Source: Xylophilus sp. ASV27 (lineage in GTDB: Bacteria > Pseudomonadota > Gammaproteobacteria > Burkholderiales > Burkholderiaceae_C). From it: a stretch of DNA of 64,000 nt. Under the pieces are notes generated by a model, which was not told where the DNA came from, made no database searches, and saw only the letters and a list, made by a program, of their open reading frames with translations. This document shows, piece after piece, positions 1 to 8,881 of the stretch. The stretch covers positions 57,973-121,972 of the forward strand of contig NZ_JAELTO010000001.1 in assembly GCF_016428875.1 (NCBI RefSeq), read 5' to 3'. How positions within the stretch are numbered: position 1 is the stretch's first letter; each line of letters begins with the position of its first letter. The position numbers and the translations under genes are program-made.

Positions 1-542
1 TGCGCACCTTCCAGATCAACCAGTTGTTCGACAGCATGACGCCGCTGCAGACGCTGGCCCTGGTGGTGGGGCAGCGGCGCGGCCTGGGCGGCAGGTGGTG
101 GCAGCCGGTCGGCAGCGACGCCGGCGTGGCCGCCCGCGCCGGCGAACTGCTGGAGCAGTTCCGCCTGGCCGAGGTGGCAACGCAGCCCACGCGCCACCTG
201 GCCTATGGCAAGCGCCGCCTGCTGGAAATCGCCATCGCCCTGGCCTGCGAGCCGCGCGTGCTGCTGCTGGACGAGCCGGTGGCGGGCGTGCCGGCCGGCG
301 AGCGCGAGGAGCTGCTGCAGACCGTCGCCGCGCTGCCGGCCGATGTCTCGGTGCTGCTGATCGAGCACGACATGGACCTGGTCTTCAGCTTCGCCAGGCG
401 CATGACGGTGCTGGTCAATGGCACGCTCCTCACCGAGGGCAGCCCCGAGCAGATCGCCGCCGACCCGCGCGTGAAGGAGGTCTATCTCGGCCACGGCAGC
501 GCGCATGCAGCGCCCCACGGAACGGAACTCCAGCATGGCTGA
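1..542 (+). CDS. LivG-type ABC transporter ATP-binding protein, C-terminal part
   Basis: Partial gene cut by the window start; the frame is open from base 3. The first visible residues (RTFQIN) match the Q-loop region of LivG-family ATPases, so the Walker A half lies upstream. Visible parts are an ABC signature region (LAYGKRRLLEIAIAL), Walker B (LLLDEP), the switch histidine (IEHDMDL) and the C-terminal VYLG tail typical of LivG. It would energise a branched-chain amino acid or amide-type importer at the inner membrane. The next gene starts inside its last codons (8-nt overlap), so the two are translationally coupled. The signature lacks the usual LSGGQ, as is common in LivG (YGxxR). Substrate cannot be told. 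Confidence 0.9.
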   Translation, partial: RTFQINQLFDSMTPLQTLALVVGQRRGLGGRWWQPVGSDAGVAARAGELLEQFRLAEVATQPTRHLAYGKRRLLEIAIALACEPRVLLLDEPVAGVPAGEREELLQTVAALPADVSVLLIEHDMDLVFSFARRMTVLVNGTLLTEGSPEQIAADPRVKEVYLGHGSAHAAPHGTELQHG

Positions 543-1239
543 ACTGCTACGGGTAGAGAGGCTGCGCGCCGGCTACGGCGAGGCGGTGGTGATCGACGGC
601 GTGTCGCTCGGCCTGGGCGCGGGCGAAACCCTGGCGCTGCTGGGCCGCAACGGCACCGGCAAGACCACCTTGATCAACACCCTGGCCGGCGCCACCCGGC
701 AGCACGGCGGCAGCATCATGCTCAACGGCGCGGCCCTGCACACGCTGGCACCGCACCAGCGCGCCGCCGCCGGCATCGGCTGGGTGCCGCAGGAGCGCAA
801 CATCTTCAAGTCGCTCACGGTGCACGAGAACCTGAGCGCCGTCGCGCGCCCCGGCAAGTGGACGCCGGAGGGCGTCTACCGCATGTTCCCGCGCCTGGCC
901 GAGCGCAGGGGCAACCTGGGCAACCAGTTGTCGGGCGGCGAGCAGCAGATGCTGGCGGTCGGCCGCGCGCTGGTGCTCAACCCGCAACTGCTGCTGCTGG
1001 ACGAGCCGCTGGAGGGCCTGGCGCCGATCCTCGTGGAGGAGCTGCTGCGCGCCATCCGCCGCATCACCCGCGAGGAGCGCCTGGCGGCCATCATCGTGGA
1101 GCAGCATCCCCAGGCGATCCTGGCCATCTCCGACCGGGCCGTGGTGCTCGACCATGGCACGGTGGTGCATGCGGGCACGGCGCGGCAGTTGCGCGATGCG
1201 CCCGAACTGCTCGAACGCCTGCTCGGCGTGTCGCGCTGA
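535..1239 (+). CDS. LivF-type ABC transporter ATP-binding protein
   Basis: Complete 234-residue ATPase. Walker A (GRNGTGKTT) lies near residues 37-45, followed by the Q-loop region, signature LSGGEQQ, Walker B LLLLDEP and a switch histidine in VEQHPQ. The E-Q-H segment and the GLAP after Walker B (LEGLAP) are characteristic of LivF. I chose the ATG at 535 because it overlaps the preceding stop (ATGGCTGA) and gives the usual LivF N-terminus; an in-frame start at 505 would add 10 unsupported residues. It pairs with the preceding LivG-type ATPase. The permeases and binding protein are presumably upstream of the window. Confidence 0.93.
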   Translation: MAELLRVERLRAGYGEAVVIDGVSLGLGAGETLALLGRNGTGKTTLINTLAGATRQHGGSIMLNGAALHTLAPHQRAAAGIGWVPQERNIFKSLTVHENLSAVARPGKWTPEGVYRMFPRLAERRGNLGNQLSGGEQQMLAVGRALVLNPQLLLLDEPLEGLAPILVEELLRAIRRITREERLAAIIVEQHPQAILAISDRAVVLDHGTVVHAGTARQLRDAPELLERLLGVSR

Positions 1240-1255
1240 GGCCGGGGCATCGGGG

Positions 1256-1579
1256 GTGCCGCGGATCGTTGCGCTGTCGCTGCTGCTTGCGCTGGCGGCC
1301 GCACCGGTCGCGGCGCAGGAGCCGGCACCGGCGCTGGCGCGCAAGAACGGCTGCATGGCCTGCCACGGCATGGTGCACAAGCAGGTCGGACCGGGCTTCG
1401 CGCAGGTCGCGGAGCGCTACCGCCATGACCCGGCCGCGCCGGCACGGCTCGCCGCGAAGATCCGCAGCGGCAGCGTGGGCACCTGGGGCCGGGTCATCAT
1501 GCCGCGCCAGTCCCATGTGAGCGAGGCCGACGCGAAGCTGCTGGCGCAGTGGGTGCTGTCGCAGCCGCCGGTGCCGTGA
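1256..1579 (+). CDS. small periplasmic c-type cytochrome
   Basis: A 107-residue protein with a signal peptide (hydrophobic stretch then AAAPVAAQ), one heme-binding CMACH motif soon after cleavage and a late Met in IMPRQSHVSEADAKLL that fits the axial heme ligand of class I cytochromes c. The start is a GTG at 1256, 16 bases after the preceding ATPase stop; the longer open frame upstream is unlikely because it would precede the signal peptide with Cys/Arg-rich sequence. Likely a single-heme electron carrier of the c551/c5 type. Its link to the ABC genes is only positional. Confidence 0.83.
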   Translation: MPRIVALSLLLALAAAPVAAQEPAPALARKNGCMACHGMVHKQVGPGFAQVAERYRHDPAAPARLAAKIRSGSVGTWGRVIMPRQSHVSEADAKLLAQWVLSQPPVP

Positions 1580-1599
1580 ATCCGGCGCTTTGGGATCGA

Positions 1600-1664
1600 T
1601 TTTTGAGGAAAAGTGGATGTAGCCCAGGTTCCATCTAGGCTGTGTGCTATATATTTCATAGCTA
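1600..1664 (+). repeat. paired-hairpin intergenic repeat, copy A
   Basis: A dyad at 1621-1641 (AGCCCAG ... CTAGGCT, one mismatch) is followed by a 17-base dyad at 1646-1662 (GCTAT, 7 bases, ATAGC). The same two elements at the same spacing occur at 17821-17862. The copy begins about 20 bases after the cytochrome stop codon. Confidence 0.7.
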
Positions 1665-1863
1665 ACGTGGCCTGCGGCGATTCCCGGAAAACCGGGCCAT
1701 GCTTCGCGAACTGGCGCACGTGGGGCCAGCGCTCCGCGTCGCCCCCGCTCAGCGCATCGGGGGGAGTGCGTCTGCACCTGCAGCGCTCCGTAGCAGGGCG
1801 CGCCCCGCACTCTACCCGCTGGCGACGGCACCGGTTCCGGCGGCGCGCGAAATCCGGTCCAAT

Positions 1864-2085
1864 ATGCCGATGGATTCCACCCGCACCACCGACCAGCGCC
1901 TGACCGATCTCGAGGTCAAGGCCAGCTTCACCGAAGACCTGCTGGACCAGCTCAACCTCACCATCTACCAGCAACAGCAGCAGATCGACCGTCTCGTGCG
2001 GCAGGTGGGCCAACTGCGTCAGCAGATGCCCGAAGGTGGCGGCGCCGCGCGCAACCTGCGCGACGAGCTGCCGCCGCACTATTGA
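1864..2085 (+). CDS. slyX: SlyX family protein
   Basis: A 73-residue coiled-coil protein with the SlyX pattern: a short N-terminus, RLTDLEVKASFTEDLLDQLN, a Gln-rich heptad region (QQQQIDRLVRQV) and the hallmark C-terminal PPHY. SlyX is a small conserved protein of unknown biochemical role. ATG 1864 was chosen; ATG 1870 is an equally possible start. The frame remains open upstream to 1699, but that part has no SlyX similarity. The gene stands alone between the cytochrome and the CoA-transferase. Confidence 0.88.
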   Translation: MPMDSTRTTDQRLTDLEVKASFTEDLLDQLNLTIYQQQQQIDRLVRQVGQLRQQMPEGGGAARNLRDELPPHY

Positions 2086-2114
2086 CGCCCGCGCGGCTCG
2101 CCTGGCGTGCAACG

Positions 2115-2129
2115 GCCGGAAGTTCCGGC
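2115..2129. promoter_or_regulatory. short GC-rich dyad upstream of the CoA-transferase
   Basis: GCCGGAAGTTCCGGC is a 7-bp inverted repeat around one base, 38 bases before the ATG of the CoA-transferase. It could be an operator or an mRNA hairpin. No other copy was seen, so the functional assignment is weak. Confidence 0.3.
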
Positions 2130-2166
2130 ACCCCAGACTGAACCCGACCGAACCTGCCATCCCCGC

Positions 2167-3387
2167 ATGACCCCCACCGACACCGTTCCTACCGACACTC
2201 CCCGCCGCCTGCCGCTGCAAGGCATCCGCGTCGTCGAATTCACCCACATGGTCATGGGACCGACCTGCGGCATGGTGCTGGCCGACATGGGCGCGGAGGT
2301 GATCAAGGTCGAACCGATCGAGGGCGACCGCACCCGCCATCTGCTGGGGGCGGGTGCGGGCTTCTTCCCCATGTTCAACCGCAACAAGAAGAGCATCGCC
2401 CTGGACCTGCGCACGCCCGGCGGGCTGGAGGTGGCGCACAGGCTCTGCGGCAGCGCAGACGTGGTGACCGAGAACTTCAAGCCCGGCACCATGGCCAAGT
2501 ACGGGCTGGACTACGCCGCGCTGAGCCGGGTCCACCCGCGCGTGGTCTACGTCAGCCACAAGGGCTTCCTGCCCGGCCCCTACGAGCACCGCACCGCGCT
2601 GGACGAAGTCGTGCAGATGATGGGCGGCCTGGCCTACATGACCGGCCGCCCGGGCGACCCGCTGCGCGCGGGCAGCAGCGTCAACGACATCATGGGCGGC
2701 ATGTTCGGCGCCATCGGTGCCCTGGGCGCGCTGATGCAGCGCATGGGTACGGGCGTGGGGCAGGAGGTGCAGTCCGCGCTGTTCGAGAACAACGTGTTCC
2801 TGGTCGGCCAGCACATGCTGCAGTACGCCATCACCGGCCAGGCCGCCGCGCCCATGCCCGAGCGCATCTCGGCCTGGGCCGTGTACGACGTGTTCACGGT
2901 GAAGGACGGCGGCCAGATATTCCTGGCCGCGGTCAGCGACGCGCAATGGGCCATCTTCTGCGACGCCTTCGGCTTTGCCGACCTCAAGGCCGACCCGGCG
3001 CTGGCCACCAACAACCTGCGGGTGCAGGCGCGTGCCACCATGATGCCCATGCTGCGGGCGCGGCTGGCTGCGTTCACGGTGCAGGAACTGTCGGACATCT
3101 TCGAGGCGCGCGGCCTGCCGTTCGCGCCCATCGCCAAGCCCGAAGAGCTGTTCGACGACCCGCACCTGCAGGCCACCGGCGGCCTGGCCGACATCCGGCT
3201 GCCCGACGGCGCGCGCGCGGGGGAAACGGCCCAGGCCGCGCTGCTGCCCTTCAACATGGCCGGGCAGCGCCTGGGCGTGCGCCTGCAGCCCCCCACGCTG
3301 GGCGAGCACACGCACGAACTGCTCGCAGGGCTGGGCTATGGCGCCGCAGCCATCGCCGCGCTGCGGGAGGGCGGGGCTGTGGGGTGA
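2167..3387 (+). CDS. CaiB/BaiF family CoA-transferase (class III)
   Basis: A 406-residue class III CoA-transferase. The N-terminal Rossmann-like signature is present (GIRVVEFTHMVMGPTCGMVLADMGAEVIKVE), as are the NRNKKSIALDL block and the catalytic aspartate at about residue 174 (SSVNDIMGG), which in formyl-CoA transferase forms the aspartyl-CoA thioester. The C-terminal LGEHTHELLAGLGY is typical. It moves CoA between two carboxylic acids in the cytoplasm; acceptor and donor cannot be read from sequence. ATG 2167 was chosen over the upstream 2107 start because the family signature begins shortly after it. A dispersed repeat starts 8 bases after the stop. Confidence 0.9.
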   Translation: MTPTDTVPTDTPRRLPLQGIRVVEFTHMVMGPTCGMVLADMGAEVIKVEPIEGDRTRHLLGAGAGFFPMFNRNKKSIALDLRTPGGLEVAHRLCGSADVVTENFKPGTMAKYGLDYAALSRVHPRVVYVSHKGFLPGPYEHRTALDEVVQMMGGLAYMTGRPGDPLRAGSSVNDIMGGMFGAIGALGALMQRMGTGVGQEVQSALFENNVFLVGQHMLQYAITGQAAAPMPERISAWAVYDVFTVKDGGQIFLAAVSDAQWAIFCDAFGFADLKADPALATNNLRVQARATMMPMLRARLAAFTVQELSDIFEARGLPFAPIAKPEELFDDPHLQATGGLADIRLPDGARAGETAQAALLPFNMAGQRLGVRLQPPTLGEHTHELLAGLGYGAAAIAALREGGAVG

Positions 3388-3395
3388 GACGGGGC

Positions 3396-3524
3396 CACCC
3401 CCAGGCTACGCGCTTCGCGTCTTCGCCTTCCCCCTCAAGGGGACATATCCTGCGGCCCGGCAAAGCCGGTTCCGCGGATGTCTGCGCATGGCCTGCTCCG
3501 CGGCCTTTCGTTCCTTTGTGTTTC
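3396..3524 (+). repeat. GC-rich 3'-flanking repeat, copy R1
   Basis: About 130 bases starting CACCCCCAGGCTACGCG and ending in GCGGCCTTTCG. It contains a CCCC/GGGG hairpin (around 3430-3442) and a CCGGCAAAGCCGG hairpin. It begins 8 bases after the CoA-transferase stop. Near-identical copies occur at 3571, 17908-18348 (minus, three copies), 33074 and 36706. Confidence 0.85.
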
Positions 3525-3570
3525 GCGCGCTGCGGGTGGCAAGTCAGCGCAGTGAATAGCTGAAATGAAA

Positions 3571-3705
3571 CACCCCCAGGCTACGCGCTTCGCGTCTTCG
3601 CCTTCCCCCTCAAGGGGACACATCCTGCGGCCCGGCAAAGCCGGTTCCGCGGATGTCCGCGCAGGCCAGGCCTGCTCCGCGGTCTTTCGTTGCCTTGGGC
3701 TTCCT
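3571..3705 (+). repeat. GC-rich 3'-flanking repeat, copy R2 (tandem to R1)
   Basis: The second copy in the same orientation, 175 bases after R1. It is preceded by TGAAATGAAA, the same junction seen at the tctB stop (33822-33842). It has the same hairpins as R1. No gene lies between the two copies. Confidence 0.85.
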
Positions 3706-3784
3706 GTGCTGCGGGCGGCGCGTGCGCGCCACGGACAACCGGCATGGCAACCCGGGCATCTCGGCTTTGGTATGATTGTTCAAA

Positions 3785-3802
3785 TTTCAGTAATTACTGA
3801 AA
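3785..3802. promoter_or_regulatory. perfect 18-bp palindrome upstream of cydD (candidate operator)
   Basis: TTTCAGTAATTACTGAAA is a perfect 9+9 inverted repeat ending 13 bases before the cydD ATG and 8 bases after a TATGAT (3771-3776) that could be a -10 box, although no good -35 is visible. A looser version (TTACGGAAATTTCTGAAA, 10868-10885) lies upstream of the GbsR/MarR gene at the other end of the cyd block. The shared half-site suggests that this regulator binds both sites. Confidence 0.6.
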
Positions 3803-3815
3803 ATACGTAAGAGTA

Positions 3816-5513
3816 ATGAACAAGCCACCACCCCGGTCGCCGTTCCATGCCTTCACGTCGCCCGACGTGGGTGGGGTGGTGCAGGGCGCTGCCGCCTTGT
3901 TCTGGCTGCCGCAGGCCGCGTTGCTCGGGCTGGCGGTCCAGGGGCTGGCGTCGGGGCAGGGCTTCGCGGCGGTGCTGTGGCCGGCTGCCGCCATCCTGGT
4001 GCTGGGCCTGCTGCGTGCGGGCTGCGAGGCCTGGGGCGCGCGCCGCACCTTTGTTCGCGCGCGTGCGCAACTCAGTGCCCTGCGCGCGCAGGCGGTGCAG
4101 TCGTTGGCCGCCGGTTCCCCCCTCGACCGCAGCCGCGCGCACTCGGGCGAGGCCGCCAGCATGCTCGCCGAGCAGGCCGAGGCGCTGGTGCCCTACCTGG
4201 TGCGCTACCAGCCGGCGCGCTGGCGCGCGATGGTGGTGCCGCTGGTCATCCTCTGCGCGGTGGCCGCCTTCTCCTGGGTTGCCGCGCTGGTGCTGCTGAT
4301 CGCGGCGCCCCTGATTCCGATCTTCATGGCCGTCGTCGGCTGGCGCGCCAAGGCCGCGAGCGAGGCGCAGATGGTGGAGATGGGCGGCATGAACGCCTTC
4401 CTGCTCGACCGGCTGCGCGGCCTGGCAACGCTGCGCGCGCTCGGCGCGGTGGACGCCACGGCGCAGCGCCTGGGCGACGCCGCGCAGTCGCTGCGCCGGC
4501 GGACCATGGCGGTGCTGCGCATCGCATTTCTCTCGTCGGCGGTGTTGGAGCTGTTCTCGGCGCTGGGCGTCGCGATGGTGGCGGCCTACGTCGGCTTCCA
4601 TCTGCTGGGCACGCTGGGCTTCGGCACCTGGGGGCGTCAACTCAGCCTGGGCGAGGGGCTCTTCGTGCTGCTGCTGGCGCCGGCCTTCTTCGAGCCGCTG
4701 CGCGAACTCTCGGCCGTGTGGCACGACCGGGCGGCGGGTGAAGCCGCCAGGGAGTCGCTCGATCGGCTGCAGCGCCACAGCTTGCCGCTGCCGGGCGCGA
4801 ACGCCGTGCTCACGCGCGCGCCAGTGGGCGGGAAGGGCGCTGCGCTGGCGCTGCACCAGCTGCATTTTTCCTGGCCCGGCAAGCCGGCAGGGGCGCAAGA
4901 AGGGCAGCAGGTTTTCGACGGCTTCGAGCTTCGCGTCGCCGCTGGCGAGCACGTCGCGCTGAGCGGCCCGAGCGGCTGCGGCAAGACGGTGCTGCTGTCG
5001 CTAATCGCCGGGCTGATTCCGGCCAGCCGCGGCGACATCGTGATCGGCGGCGTGACGCTCGGCGAGCACACCGCAGCCGGCCTGCGCCAGCGCATGGCCT
5101 GGATGGGGCAGGCGCCGCATGTCTTCGCCGGTTCGGTGCAGGCCAACGTGGCGCTGGGCCGCGCAGGCGTGGAGGCGCCTCAGGTCACGGCTGCGATGCG
5201 CCTGGCCGCGCTCGAACCGGTGGCGCAGGCACACCCGGGCGCGGCGCTGGGCGAGGGCGGCAGCGGCCTGTCGGGTGGCGAGGCGGTGCGGCTCGCGCTC
5301 GCGCGCATCGCGGTGCATGCGCAGGCCGATCTGCTGCTGGTCGACGAGCCGACCGCGCACCTGGACACCGAGACCGCCGAGCGCGTGGCCGACGCGCTGG
5401 TCACGCTGGCGCGCGGCAAGACCCTGATCGTCGCCACGCACGACCCGGTGCTCGCCGCGCGCATGCACCGCACGGTGCACCTCGGCAAGGAAACGATGGA
5501 GCAGGCCGCATGA
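3816..5513 (+). CDS. cydD: thiol exporter ABC transporter subunit CydD
   Basis: A 565-residue half-transporter: a membrane domain in the first ~330 residues, then an ATPase domain with Walker A GPSGCGKT (~382), signature LSGGEAVR (~483) and Walker B LLVDEPTAHLD (~505). CydDC exports cysteine and glutathione to the periplasm and is needed to assemble cytochrome bd; the cydAB genes follow directly. ATG 3816 lies just after the palindrome at 3785-3802. The gene ends in an ATGA overlap with cydC. Confidence 0.93.
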   Translation: MNKPPPRSPFHAFTSPDVGGVVQGAAALFWLPQAALLGLAVQGLASGQGFAAVLWPAAAILVLGLLRAGCEAWGARRTFVRARAQLSALRAQAVQSLAAGSPLDRSRAHSGEAASMLAEQAEALVPYLVRYQPARWRAMVVPLVILCAVAAFSWVAALVLLIAAPLIPIFMAVVGWRAKAASEAQMVEMGGMNAFLLDRLRGLATLRALGAVDATAQRLGDAAQSLRRRTMAVLRIAFLSSAVLELFSALGVAMVAAYVGFHLLGTLGFGTWGRQLSLGEGLFVLLLAPAFFEPLRELSAVWHDRAAGEAARESLDRLQRHSLPLPGANAVLTRAPVGGKGAALALHQLHFSWPGKPAGAQEGQQVFDGFELRVAAGEHVALSGPSGCGKTVLLSLIAGLIPASRGDIVIGGVTLGEHTAAGLRQRMAWMGQAPHVFAGSVQANVALGRAGVEAPQVTAAMRLAALEPVAQAHPGAALGEGGSGLSGGEAVRLALARIAVHAQADLLLVDEPTAHLDTETAERVADALVTLARGKTLIVATHDPVLAARMHRTVHLGKETMEQAA

Positions 5514-7219
5514 AGGGCGCCTCGTCTTCGTCCTCCAACTGGCGCGATCTGCGCCTGGTGCTGCGCCCTTTCCTCGCAGCGCAGCCGCGTCCGTTGCTGC
5601 TGGGCTGCCTGCTCGCGGCCGTCACCGTGCTCGCCGCAATGGCACTGCTGGGCCTGTCGGGCTGGTTCATCACCGCGACCGCCCTGGCCGGCCTGCATGC
5701 GGCTACCGCGTTCACCTTCGACGTGTTCATGCCCTCGGCCGGCATCCGCCTGCTGGCGCTCGGGCGCACCGCGTCGCGCTACGGCGAGCGCCTCGTGACG
5801 CACGATGCGACCTTCGCCGTGCTCGCGACGCTGCGGGTGCGGCTGTTCCGTGGCTGGGCCCAGGCCGGCGCCGCGCGCGCGCTGCTCATGCGTCCGGCCC
5901 GCCTGTTGTTTCGCCTGACCTCGGACATCGACGCGCTCGAGTCGCTCTACCTGCGCCTGTTCGTGCCGGCCGCCGCGGCGCTGGGGGCCGCCCTGCTGGC
6001 CGGCGCGGTGCTCGGCTTCATGCACGCTGGCATGGGCCTGGCGCTGGCACTGTGGCTGGCGCTGGTGGGCTGGGGCATCGCCTGTGTCGTGGCATGGCGC
6101 GCGCGCCAGCCGTCCTTGCGGCGCGCCCATGCCATCGAGTCCCTGCGCGCGCGCGCGGTCGACCTCGTGGCGGGCCAGGCCGACCTGGTGATGGCCGGCC
6201 GCATCGAGGCCCAGCGCGACGCGGTGATGCACGCCGACCAGCGCCTCGCCCAGGCCGACCTCGCGCTGAACCGGCTCGAAGCCGCCGCCGGCTTCGCCTA
6301 TGGCAGCGCGAGTACCGTCACGCTGGTGGGCGTGCTGCTGGCCGTGGGCGCGCTGGTGGGCGAGGGCGCCATTGGCGCACCGGCGGCCACGCTGGCGCTG
6401 CTCGTGGCGTTCACCGCGACCGAGCCCTTCGCCGCCCTGCGCCGGGGCGCGCTCGATGCGGGCCGCACCTGGCTGGCCGTGCGCCGGCTTGCACCGCGCA
6501 TGGCCGGAGCCGAAGGCGCCGCCCATGAGCGCCCGCACGACAACGCCTTCGCCGTGATCCTGCAGCGCGTCGGCTTTGCGCACGCCGGCAGCCGCACCGC
6601 GGTGTTCAGCGATCTCTCGCTGACCCTGGCGCCGGGCGAGCGCGTCGCCTTGGTCGGTGCCAGCGGCGCCGGCAAGTCGACCGTGCTCGCCGCCATCGCC
6701 GGCGAGATCGCGCCGCAGTCCGGCCGCGCCAGCGCGCAGCCCGCCTGCCTGCTCACCCAGCGCACCGAGCTGTTCCAGGACAGCCTGCGCGAGAATCTTC
6801 GGCTGGCCAACCCCGACGCCACCGACGCGCAGTTGCATGCCGCCCTGCAGGCCGCCGGCCTCGAGGCCGACGTGCGCGCCATGCCGGCGGGACTCGACAC
6901 ACGCCTGGGCGAGGGCGGCCTGGGTCTCTCGGGCGGACAATGCCGCCGGCTCGCGCTGGCCCGCCTGCTGTTGCGCCCCGTGCCGCTGTGGCTGCTCGAC
7001 GAACCCACCGAAGCGCTCGACGCGGCCGTCGCGCACGACGTGCTGCGGCGCCTCGCGCAGCACGCCGGACCGCGCACGCTGCTGATCGCCACCCACCTGC
7101 GCCGCGAGGCCGCGCTGGCCGAGCGGCTCGTGTGCATGCGCCAGGGCCGCGTCGTGGCCGACCTGCGGCGCGGCAGCGAAGCGTTCGACACGGCGCTGCG
7201 CAGCCTGCGCCCCGACTGA
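5510..7219 (+). CDS. cydC: thiol exporter ABC transporter subunit CydC
   Basis: A 569-residue partner of CydD. The family-specific LSGWFITATALAG segment is near residue 48, with further membrane segments to about residue 300. The ATPase domain has Walker A GASGAGKST (~382), signature LSGGQCRR (~473) and Walker B LLDEPTEALD (~492). It overlaps cydD by ATGA, so the heterodimer subunits are coupled. A 42-base gap with an AAAGGAAAG ribosome-binding site leads to cydA. Confidence 0.94.
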   Translation: MKGASSSSSNWRDLRLVLRPFLAAQPRPLLLGCLLAAVTVLAAMALLGLSGWFITATALAGLHAATAFTFDVFMPSAGIRLLALGRTASRYGERLVTHDATFAVLATLRVRLFRGWAQAGAARALLMRPARLLFRLTSDIDALESLYLRLFVPAAAALGAALLAGAVLGFMHAGMGLALALWLALVGWGIACVVAWRARQPSLRRAHAIESLRARAVDLVAGQADLVMAGRIEAQRDAVMHADQRLAQADLALNRLEAAAGFAYGSASTVTLVGVLLAVGALVGEGAIGAPAATLALLVAFTATEPFAALRRGALDAGRTWLAVRRLAPRMAGAEGAAHERPHDNAFAVILQRVGFAHAGSRTAVFSDLSLTLAPGERVALVGASGAGKSTVLAAIAGEIAPQSGRASAQPACLLTQRTELFQDSLRENLRLANPDATDAQLHAALQAAGLEADVRAMPAGLDTRLGEGGLGLSGGQCRRLALARLLLRPVPLWLLDEPTEALDAAVAHDVLRRLAQHAGPRTLLIATHLRREAALAERLVCMRQGRVVADLRRGSEAFDTALRSLRPD

Positions 7220-7261
7220 GCTCAAAAGCCAAGAAAACAGGGAATACAAAGGAAAGCCACC

Positions 7262-8881
7262 ATGGATCTCGACATCGTCGCGCTATCGCGCCTGCAGTTC
7301 GCCGTGACGGCGCTGTACCACTTCCTGTTCGTGCCGCTGACGCTCGGGCTTTCGATCATCATCGCCATCATGGAGACGGTCTACGTGATGACCGGGCGCG
7401 TGATCTGGCGCGACATGACGAAATTCTGGGGCGTGCTGTTCGGCATCAACTTCGCGATGGGGGTGGCCACCGGCATCGTGATGGAATTCCAGTTCGGCAT
7501 GAACTGGAGCTACTACAGCCACTACGTCGGCGACATCTTCGGTGCGCCGCTGGCCATCGAAGGGCTCATGGCCTTCTTCATGGAGGCGACCTTCGTCGGG
7601 CTGTTCTTCTTCGGCTGGGACAAGCTCTCGAAGGTGGGCCACCTGACGGCCACCTGGGCCGTGGCCATCGGCTCCAACTTCTCGGCGCTGTGGATTCTCA
7701 TCGCCAACGGCTGGATGCAGAACCCCGTGGGCGCGGCCTTCAACCCCCAGACCATGCGCATGGAGGTGACCGACTTCGCCGCGGTGCTGACCAACCCGGT
7801 GGCGCAGGCCAAGTTCGTGCACACCGTGTCGGCGGGGTATGTGTGCGCCGCCGTGTTCGTGCTGGGCGTGTCGGCCTGGTATGTGCTCAAGGGCCGTCAT
7901 CTCGAACTGGCCAAGCGCTCGATGACCGTCGCGGCTTCGTTCGGCCTGGCTGCCGCGCTGTCGGTGGCGGTGCTCGGCGACGAGAGCGGCTACCTCTCCG
8001 GCGAACACCAGAAGATGAAGCTCGCCGCCATCGAGGCCATGTGGGAAACGCAACCGGCGCCCGCGGCCTTCACCGTCGTCGGCTTTCCCGACCAGGAGGC
8101 GCGCGAGACCCACTACGCCATCCACATCCCCGCGGTCATGGGGCTGATCGGCACGCGCTCGCTCGACACGGTGATGCCCGGCATCGACGAACTCGTCAAG
8201 CGCGCCGAGGCCCGCATCCGTGAAGGCATCAAGGCCTACGACGCTCTGCAGAAGATCCGCGAGGCCGGCGGAACGGCCAAGGTGACGCAGGGCGTGCGCA
8301 CCGAATTCGAGGACAACGGCATCAACATGGGCTACGCGCTGCTGCTCAAGCGCTACGTGGAGGATCCGCGCAAGGCCACCGACGAGCAGATCGCCAAGGC
8401 CGCATGGGACACCGTGCCGCAGGTGGCGCCGCTGTTCTGGCTGTTCCGCGTGATGGTGGGAATCGGCGTGCTGCTGATCGTGCTGACCGCGACCTTCTTC
8501 GTGTTGTCGGCGCGCCGCAAGCTCGACAGCTACCGCTGGCTGCTGAAGATCGCGGTGTTCGCGATTCCGCTGCCGTGGATCGCCATCGAGTCGGGCTGGC
8601 TGGTGGCGGAGTTCGGCCGCCAGCCGTGGGTGATCGAAGGCGTGCTGCCGACCGCGGTGGCCGTGTCCAACCTGGGCGTGAAGACGCTGCTGCTCACGCT
8701 GGCGGGCTTCATCGCGATCTACACCACGCTGCTCATCATCGAGATGAAGCTGATGCTCAAGGCCATCCGCAAGGGGCCTCAAGCCGAGCATGCGCCCGAC
8801 GAGGGCGACACGCTCTCGCACATTCCACCGGCCCACGCGGGCGCGGCCATTCCTTCGCCTTCCACCGGGAGCGCAGCATGA
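7262..8881 (+). CDS. cydA: cytochrome bd ubiquinol oxidase subunit I
   Basis: A 539-residue integral membrane oxidase subunit. Visible family marks are the N-terminal LSRLQFAVTALYHFLFVPLTLG with the heme-ligand histidine, GDESGY and QKMKLAAIEAMWET at the start of the Q-loop, and a long Q-loop (about residues 250-390), so it is the E. coli CydA-like long-loop form. It oxidises ubiquinol and reduces O2 with high affinity without pumping protons. The C-terminal tail after residue 505 is hydrophilic. The stop overlaps the cydB start (ATGA). Confidence 0.96.
   Translation: MDLDIVALSRLQFAVTALYHFLFVPLTLGLSIIIAIMETVYVMTGRVIWRDMTKFWGVLFGINFAMGVATGIVMEFQFGMNWSYYSHYVGDIFGAPLAIEGLMAFFMEATFVGLFFFGWDKLSKVGHLTATWAVAIGSNFSALWILIANGWMQNPVGAAFNPQTMRMEVTDFAAVLTNPVAQAKFVHTVSAGYVCAAVFVLGVSAWYVLKGRHLELAKRSMTVAASFGLAAALSVAVLGDESGYLSGEHQKMKLAAIEAMWETQPAPAAFTVVGFPDQEARETHYAIHIPAVMGLIGTRSLDTVMPGIDELVKRAEARIREGIKAYDALQKIREAGGTAKVTQGVRTEFEDNGINMGYALLLKRYVEDPRKATDEQIAKAAWDTVPQVAPLFWLFRVMVGIGVLLIVLTATFFVLSARRKLDSYRWLLKIAVFAIPLPWIAIESGWLVAEFGRQPWVIEGVLPTAVAVSNLGVKTLLLTLAGFIAIYTTLLIIEMKLMLKAIRKGPQAEHAPDEGDTLSHIPPAHAGAAIPSPSTGSAA

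Noticed and set aside
3771..3776. Sigma-70 promoter for cydD with TATGAT as -10
   Set aside because: No acceptable -35 hexamer lies 16-18 bases upstream, so I mention the box but do not list it as a promoter.
5180..7249. A 689-codon minus-strand frame opposite cydC
   Set aside because: Antisense shadow of cydD/cydC with low-complexity Gly/His/Arg composition.
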